This document shows positions 57,661 through 64,000 of a stretch of DNA of 64,000 bases, piece by piece. The notes beneath the pieces are model-generated. The model was not told the origin of the DNA and did no database searches. It was given only the letters and a program-made list of their open reading frames with translations. The position numbers and the translations under genes are program-made. Source of the stretch: Peromyscus leucopus (lineage: Eukaryota; Chordata; Mammalia; Rodentia; Cricetidae); the NCBI RefSeq assembly GCF_004664715.2, contig NC_051083.1, forward strand, positions 121,214,971-121,278,970. The letters are read 5' to 3'. The first letter of the stretch is position 1; every line of letters begins with the position of its first letter.

Positions 57661-58925
57661 ACTACTTTAGCAGTTATCCTTGATTGGCTTGTACTGATTT
57701 TTCAGTGGTGTGAGTGCACTATATCAGAAATAGGGGTGGAGACATTTGTGCCTCTCCAACATGTCGGAATTTACTGAACCACAATAAATTCACAAGATTG
57801 GTCAGATTTGTCAGCTGCAAATCCCTAAATATTCCTGTTTTGACTTAATAAAAGTGACCACAATTGCGGGTACTTTTATTCCAATCTCAATTACTATATG
57901 AACTCTAAGGACACAATTTACACTTTACACATCATACTGTAATATTTGTGTGTGTAGTAGAATGGCTAAGAAAATATTAAAAGGACTGCAGAGTTCAGAG
58001 AGGTTGTCATAAAAAACAGAGGCAAAATGTCTCTGTAGGGAACCTGGTAAATTCTGCCAACTTCTGGTGCAGAGTTATTCAAGGTTCAGAGTTTAAATAC
58101 AGGTCTTCTTGGCAGGCCATTTTGAGTGTGGGATTGTGTCCCACAGGCAGGAAATGGCTGGGGAGCTGGAGCTCAGGGAGAGACAAAGAGGTTGTTGCCT
58201 ATGGCAATTTTTCTGAATGACACTTGGGATGAGGCAACAGTTCCATGAGCCTACAGCATCCCAATCTTAGGGTGCTCCTCTTGAGAGACTTCCATCTGGT
58301 ATACCCGATAAACTCATGTGCTTATGAGAGGATTTATATATTTACAGATACTATTATTCATTATTTATCAATTTGTGCTTCCCAGTGTGATGACAGATGG
58401 TAGCTGTTTACTTGTGTAAGTACGAAGTAGAGTCATTTTGTCTGCAGTTATAGTCCAAAAGGAGCAACTCAGGTCAAAGTGTTGCTTTTAAATTAAAGTA
58501 ATTCAAAGATAGGCCCAGCCAGATACCTGGAGTTTTGCACTACATAGAATAACCCAGAGCAGGCCCAGTCTTTCTCACTCCACCCACTGCAGGATTCCTG
58601 AGGACAGGAAACAGCTATGTAGCTAGCAAGAAGAATCGCACATTCATTTTCTTACCTGACGCATTGCAGAGGCTGAAGGTGCAAATCTTAAGCAAGTGGA
58701 ATCCAAATATAACTGCCAGGAAGAAAATCAGTGATTCTTTTAGATGACGTTGAGTTGTGGTGGTCACATTATACCAGTCAATGTTAACCCAGGTCAGAGA
58801 GTTCTATTAGCCTGTACATGGTGTATATACCTGAGAGACTGGCTTAGTGGAATAGCTTTAACTTTTTTTTTCTTTTTTAAAAAACAAGTTCATTGTTTGT
58901 GTTTGGACATGTTTGTGTAATATAT
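57661..58925. other. Flank of the repeat cluster, no gene recognised
   Basis: About 1.2 kb of single-copy-looking sequence. No SINE, LTR or frame over 60 codons is visible. Confidence 0.35.
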
Positions 58926-58929
58926 GTAT

Positions 58930-58956
58930 GTTTGTATGTACATGTAGTGTGTGTGT

Positions 58957-59007
<51 letters not shown>

Positions 59008-59080
59008 GGCTAGCAAGGTGCCAGGCTTGCAAGGATCTGCTGAGCCATCTCACCATCTCTATAGTTCAATCTTTGCCCAA
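58930..59080 (-). mobile_element. B3-type SINE remnant with (GT)n, reverse orientation
   Basis: A GT run (58951-59005) is followed by 'GTGAAGGCTAGCAAGG' and 'CTGAGCCATCTCACCATCTC', the reverse of a B2/B3 head. Confidence 0.65.
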
Positions 59081-59084
59081 TGCG

Positions 59085-60195
59085 ATTGAGTTTGCATTCA
59101 TTATTACAACTATATTCTTTATGTTCTCAACTGAATTATTTATATTTACCAATTGTCTATGGAATGCATCAGATGCTGCTTTGAGTTCCTCCAGGGTGGT
59201 TTGTCAATAAGTGTCCATATGCCACATTTAACCTCAGGATTTCTTGGATTCTCATACACTTAGGTACCCATATAATATTTCTTCCTTTTGATTTTAATGT
59301 TTGGCCCCTTGAGAATTTATCATGTGTAATTTCTTCCGTTTTTAGTATGATAGGTAGAAGCAGATCTCTGTAGTAACCAGCCACTTCAGATTCCTTTAAA
59401 TTTGTGCTTTTGTTTTCTAACTTTATGCTTCTTATTACTGTGTCTAACTAGTTATCATACACAGTTGCTTATGAATCATCCTTTTTACATGCTGATATCT
59501 GTGGGACCCAGATTCTAGCTTTTTGTGAGGCTTCTTATAATTATTCCCAATATCGACATGTCCATAGGTGTTTGTCACATATTTTATGATCATTTTGTGC
59601 CCATTTGTATGAACATAGGATTATATCACTTATGATTACCTATGACTGGAAATATAGAATTTGTTTAACTACAGATTGTCTGAATATAAATGTTATGATT
59701 TCCTCACATTGTGTAGACAGTAAGGCACCTTGCTTGATGGGGACCATGTTGTCTCAGTCTGAAGGCTCCTACTCTCAATTTCACCTTCCCTAGAGACTTG
59801 AGGCTTGTTTATCTGTAGTGCAACCATAATATGCAAGGTATTTGATCACACTGGACCACATTTCTCAATGTTGGAATGCTATTTTCTTGTCTCAGAAAAA
59901 GTTATGGCAAGTCTGTGTCCACCTTGCATCTCTCTTCTGTGAAGACACCTGATGGGCCCTTGAAGAGTGCTTTGTATGCCATTTCAAGATAATATTGTTT
60001 TTCATTCTTCACATATCTTTTATTGGAACACCACACAACTACCTTCATTTATTGTATTGGAAATCTCTATACAGTTACTTTTGTGAAAACACTGCCTGCA
60101 TTTTCTATTACAAAAAAAAAAAATTAAACAAACCAAGTAATTGGGTTTTTTGTTTGTTTTTTTTGTTTGTTTTTGTTTTTTTTGGGGGGGGGTTG
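59085..60195. other. AT-rich intergenic sequence
   Basis: Short frames only (71 codons or fewer). No repeat can be named. Confidence 0.35.
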
Positions 60196-60199
60196 TTGC

Positions 60200-60200
60200 T

Positions 60201-60235
<35 letters not shown>

Positions 60236-60358
60236 AGACAGGGTTTCTCTGTGTTAACAGTCCTGGCTTTGTAGACAAAGTTGGCCTGGTCTCATAGAGA
60301 TCTGCTTGCCTCTGCCTCCCAAATGCTGGGATTAAACGCGTGGATCACCACTGCTGGC
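60200..60358 (-). mobile_element. B1 SINE, reverse orientation
   Basis: A T-run of about 34 (60201-60234) leads into 'GAGACAGGGTTTCTCTGTGT' and 'GGGATTAAACGCGTGGATCA'. TTGGGT occurs on both sides (about 60141 and 60358) and may be a short duplication. Confidence 0.9.
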
Positions 60359-60359
60359 T

Positions 60360-61690
60360 TGGGTAACATGTTTTCAAAATCTATTTGGATACATATCAAT
60401 TCCTTGATACTTATGTTTTTCCAGGCGAGCAAAGGAACCATACTTTTGATTATAACAGGACTTTTTGTCCACTATAGAGTCCTTATACTTTACTGCCTCT
60501 TAAGTTATCCAAATATATTTTTCAAAAACTATATATGTAGTTGATACATATGGCAATATAGTTTAGATGACTACTGAAGCTAAATTGTGGTGTATAGGCT
60601 CCTTGGTCCATAATGATTAGGAGTCATAATCTTGTGTCATCATGATTTGTAATCTTAATGGTCCATTAAGTATCGGATAATGTAATTTGGAAGGCATAGA
60701 CATAGTCTTTTAATATTTTTAGTGTCTGCTCTAGGTTTTTATCTTTATGTAAATTCTTGTGGCTTTATTGTAATTTTATGTACAGATTTACTATGATACA
60801 TAGAAAAGTTATCTCTGGTTCCTGTCTCTAGTAATCGAACAATTATTCTAATGTTGTGCTGCCTATTTAGGTATACGAACCCCTATTGCCAAAATTTTGT
60901 TTCAATTATTTCTAGTATCTCTTGAACTTCTCATGGCCATGTAACTCTTCATAACAATTAGCAGATTTCTCCATTAATTATTTATTTTCTACTCCTAATC
61001 TTTTCTTCATCATTGTTATATCATCTATATATGATAGTAACTTGGGAGTATCTATTGAATGTTCTATCACTGGACTATATAACCAAATTTATAGGATTTT
61101 TTTAAATTACAATTATTTGCCTTCATATGTAAAAGTTGTATATTATTATTTTATATGTAGATATTATATTACAAAAAACATATCTGGGGTATATCTTATT
61201 ATATAGTCTCCCACTACATGTAATCATTTTATGACCCTACCCCACATTTGATAATGTTTAAAGTATATCTAGTTTAAGTTTTTGTAATCTTCTATTAATC
61301 TATGACTCATTAGATTATAAAGCTGGCCATAGTCAGGTATTAAAGTTATTAGGCAAGGCAGGTATTTATTATTTTTTCTTTGAGTAGTTACATCATCTTT
61401 CCTATAATTTACTTATGTCTGCCTTTAACAGGTAATATTTAGTATGTGCAATGTGCATAGAATGAAAAGTAGTTTTTCTGTATCTTTACTACTCTACATG
61501 TCATAGTTTCAAAGGTTTTTACTTGTCAGCAGTTTTTATATATTATAGGTGTCATATACATGACTCAAATGCTTTCTGACTCATATGAGTACTGATTTGG
61601 CACCCAGTCCTTCTAGTTTACGGAGTTGTATTTTTTGGTTAGCTTTTAAGTGAATAGTTTGTATCAGGCATATTGTTCTGTTACTAATTC
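60360..61690. other. Very AT-rich intergenic sequence
   Basis: No SINE, LTR or frame over 87 codons. Composition resembles 25.9-27.7 kb. Confidence 0.4.
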
Positions 61691-61694
61691 CTTT

Positions 61695-61778
61695 TTTTCC
61701 CCAGAGCTCAGGACAAAACCCAGGGCCTTGCGCTTGCTAGGCAAGTGCTCTACCACTGAGCCAAATCCCCAACCACTC
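61695..61778 (-). mobile_element. ID SINE, reverse orientation
   Basis: 'GGGCCTTGCGCTTGCTAGGC' and 'CTCTACCACTGAGCCAAATC' are the exact reverse complement pattern of the ID/BC1 unit, with little divergence. Confidence 0.9.
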
Positions 61779-61984
61779 TGTTACTTATTCCATGTGAAGA
61801 GGTTTCTGTTATGTGTAGGGTCCTAATTTAGAAATGATTTTGTTACAAATGCTATCTAGCATGGTCCAAATAGAGCATATGACAGTTTAAAGGTTGGTCA
61901 TATATAATATGTGGTAGTAGATTTGGCTAATGCAATCATTAAAAAAAAGTTTATGTATTCTAGTGCATTTATTGGTAGTATTTT

Positions 61985-62240
61985 CTTTCCCTTTTTTTTC
62001 GTTTTCCCCTCCCCTAAACTTTTGATTCATTCCTCTCCCCACAGAGTCCAATTTCTAATTTCTTCTTTCTCTCTTTTTCTCTGCTTCCTGCAAACTCTCT
62101 CTCTCTCTCTGTATGTATATATGTATCTAAATCTAGATTCCACATATAAGAGGGGAAAAATAAACTTGTCCTTCTGTGTCTGACTTATTTTTCTTGAACA
62201 ACTTTCTCTAATTATATCTACTTTCTTTCAAATAACATAA
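61985..62240 (-). mobile_element. L1 3' UTR fragment, reverse orientation
   Basis: A T- and C-rich start, 'GATTCCACATATAAGAGGGG' and 'GTCCTTCTGTGTCTGACTTA' match rodent L1 3' UTR in reverse. Confidence 0.6.
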
Positions 62241-62288
62241 TTCCATAAATATTTAGGTAGGGCTGAATAAAATACTATTGTATAAATG

Positions 62289-62671
62289 TGTAGCTGGAAG
62301 TTTTTCTGTGTCCTGCCTAGCTGCACGGTCCCTCAGCTGCTAATAAAATAATCACTCAGAAGCTTATATTAATTATAACTGCTCGGCCATTAGCTCAGAC
62401 TTATTATTGACTAGAACTTACACTTAAATTAACCCATAATTCTTATTTATGTTTAGCCACATGGCTTGGTACCTTTTCTCAGTTTTGCCTTCACATCTTG
62501 CTTCCTCTGTGTCTAGCTGGCAATTCCTGACTCAGCCTTCCTCTTCCCAGAATTCTCCTCATCTGCTTACCCTGCCTATATTTCTTGCCTGGCTACTGGC
62601 CAATCAGCATTTTGTTTATCAACCAATCAGAGCAATACACATTCACAGCATACAGAAAGACTCCCCCAGCA
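62289..62671 (-). mobile_element. 3' LTR (family 'A') of a minus-strand ERV fragment
   Basis: On the minus strand it starts TGCTGGGGGAG directly after a purine tract (62672-62695, minus-strand AAAGAAAAGGGAAAG) and ends at 62289 with CTACA. 'CTGGCTACTGGCCAATCAGC' and 'ATTAGCTCAGACTTATTATT' are shared with the other family A copies. The adjoining purine tract and internal sequence show that this one is a 3' LTR and not a solo. Confidence 0.78.
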
Positions 62672-63300
62672 CTTTCCCTTTTCTTTCTTTTTATTCAAAA
62701 GGAAGGTTTTAACTTTAACATAGTAAAATTATATATAACAAAGCAGTTATCAACCAAGGTTTATAATTACAATATCTAGTCTATTTGTATTTGGCAAAAT
62801 TAAAGAAGATATCCTAGCTATCCTATAATTGTGAGTCTAAGTTTTCATATATACCTTATCTCTTATCATAACCAAGGAAAACCATAATTATAACTATCTA
62901 GTCTTCAACTGCATCAAAGAGCCCAGAAGGATATAATATTACATAAGTAAACAAGAAGAGCATTGTAAGCAACTTCCAAAAATCTAGAATGACAGAGATA
63001 GCTTGCTACCTAGACAGTTACCCAAAATTCTTCTGCAACTTTGGAACATCCATTCTTCAGCCTACAGGCCCAGAGTCTCTCAGGTGCTTCTTCTCATGTC
63101 CTGTAGAATGTCTGGCACTTTCTTCTGCAAAGCAGGAACCTGAAAGACCATCTCGTCTTGCAAAGTTCAGTGGCTACCTTCCTATGGGTCCTGCATGTCC
63201 AGTTTATACAACATTTTATAGCAGTCCAGGCAAGAACAGTTTCTTGCCCGAAGTACTATTTTTGCCAAGAAGATAAACTGTATATGGATTGTTTTTGATG
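62672..63300 (-). mobile_element. ERV internal 3' region upstream of the family A LTR
   Basis: The minus strand reads towards the LTR through 'AACTTAGACTCACAATTATA' and 'TGCCAAATACAAATAGACTA'. It is homologous to the plus-strand segment 63690-63770 ('TTTGGACTCACCAAAATAGG', 'TGTCAAATGCAAATGGACTA'). The two are therefore 3' parts of related retroviruses. The 95-codon plus-strand frame here is antisense and not a gene. No coding domain is recognisable. Confidence 0.65.
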
Positions 63301-63329
63301 CCCATTCTCCTCTCTGAAGTAAATTGGTG

Positions 63330-63873
63330 CTGCCAGGAGCAGATGTGTCTCATTAATCCAGAAAGTCTAAGTTTTTAAAACATTTTAAATGCCATATTAT
63401 GTAGGTCTTTGAAGTGTTTGAAGATTACCTACCTAATTGAACTATATCTATGTATACCTAGAAAACCTAACATGTCTATAAGTTTGACTATCATAGAAGA
63501 ATAATTATTAATCTGTATTTCTTAGTTATCCATTACATTAGGTAGTAGTAGTTACAGTTTTTCTTGTTAAGAAAATGCAGAAAAGAAACTCACTAAGTGG
63601 TGTTAAGTGTATAAGTTTGAAAGACATCATAAAATAGTTTTCTGTTGGTAATGTAAGTTAGAATAGAAAGTAAATTAGGTACATTTTGGACTCACCAAAA
63701 TAGGATACATAATGGAATCTTTTCTCTGAATTTGTCAAATGCAAATGGACTATACATTGTTGATGTATTTATTGCTTCTATACATTGTATATAGTTATTG
63801 TACTTATTGCATATACTTTTCTTATATTAGTTATAATCTTTTTTAAATTTTTATTAGACAAAAAAAGGGGAAA
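63330..63873 (+). mobile_element. ERV internal 3' region ending in a polypurine tract
   Basis: A non-coding 3' region of a related retrovirus on the plus strand, ending in AAAAAAAGGGGAAA (63860-63873), a clear polypurine tract abutting the next LTR. Its left limit against the minus-strand element is approximate. Confidence 0.65.
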
Positions 63874-64000
63874 TGTGATATTTTATTTTTGCTGAAATGT
63901 GGTGATATTTTATTTGTGCTTTAATAAAGTTTGCCTGGAGATCAGAGGAAATAGTAAGCTATTATAAGTAAAGAAGTCAGGCAGTGGTAGCACACGCCCT
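63874..64000 (+). mobile_element. 3' LTR (family 'B'), cut by the window end
   Basis: It starts TGTGATATTTTATTTTTGC right after the polypurine tract and has an imperfect repeat of its first about 35 bp ('TGTGGTGATATTTTATTTG' at 63899). It continues 'GCCTGGAGATCAGAGG' and enters the B1-like block ('CAGGCAGTGGTAGCACACGC' at about 63978). The remainder lies outside the window. Confidence 0.75.

Noticed and set aside
61695..61778. tRNA-like sequence
   Set aside because: It is an ID SINE, which derives from a tRNA; there is no intact acceptor stem pairing to support a tRNA gene. The same applies to the B2 heads.

Overview
This is mammalian nuclear DNA from a rodent, most likely a cricetid (hamster, vole or deer-mouse group). 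It has the rodent-specific SINEs B1, B2, B3, B4 and ID, rodent L1 3' ends, and many solo LTRs. The B1 copies carry the variant 'AGGAAAGGCACAAAGC' rather than the mouse-type 'AGGACAGCCAGGGC', which I associate from memory with cricetids. There are no bacterial-type operons, CRISPR arrays or phage genes. Because type I MAGE genes are X-linked in placental mammals, the window is probably from the X chromosome; that is inference.

One protein-coding gene is convincing. It is a MAGE-family gene (MAGEB-like) with an intact 326-codon single-exon reading frame at 46173-47153, + strand. About 3.3 kb upstream lies a compact CpG cluster (about 42777-42914) with two Ets-type sites, a CRE-like site and a consensus splice donor (AAG|GTAAGG). 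This fits a non-coding first exon spliced to an acceptor at 46124, just before the coding exon. The intervening intron holds several B1 SINEs, an L1 3' end and about 700 bp of almost pure C/T sequence (43673-44400).

The rest is layered transposon sequence in an AT-rich background. From left to right: L1 3' ends (1.1-1.8, 3.7-4.3, 7.4-9.5 kb); a B1-containing LTR (6.5-7.0 kb); an LTR retrotransposon with both LTRs (15.7-17.8 kb); a decayed ERVL-type provirus with a tRNA-Leu-type primer binding site and a protease-like remnant (20.4-23.0 kb), cut by another LTR (22.98-23.37 kb); L1 and MIR relics (25-30 kb); a long, nearly featureless stretch (32-35 kb); a large L1 3' region (35.2-37.0 kb); a second B1-containing LTR (39.2-39.7 kb); the MAGE locus (42.8-47.6 kb); a B2 interrupted by two LTRs (51.1-52.2 kb); a third SINE-containing LTR (53.2-53.7 kb); a degenerate repeat cluster with two solo LTRs and a B1 in it (54.4-57.7 kb); and two related ERV 3' halves arranged head to head (62.3-64.0 kb).

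The most interesting items are the LTR family that carries B1-derived blocks at the same place in five copies, just upstream of a TATA-like box in the copies where one is visible; the decayed 54.4-57.7 kb repeat cluster, which may derive from MAGE upstream DNA; and the compact MAGE promoter/exon with a long G-rich (minus strand) intron tract.
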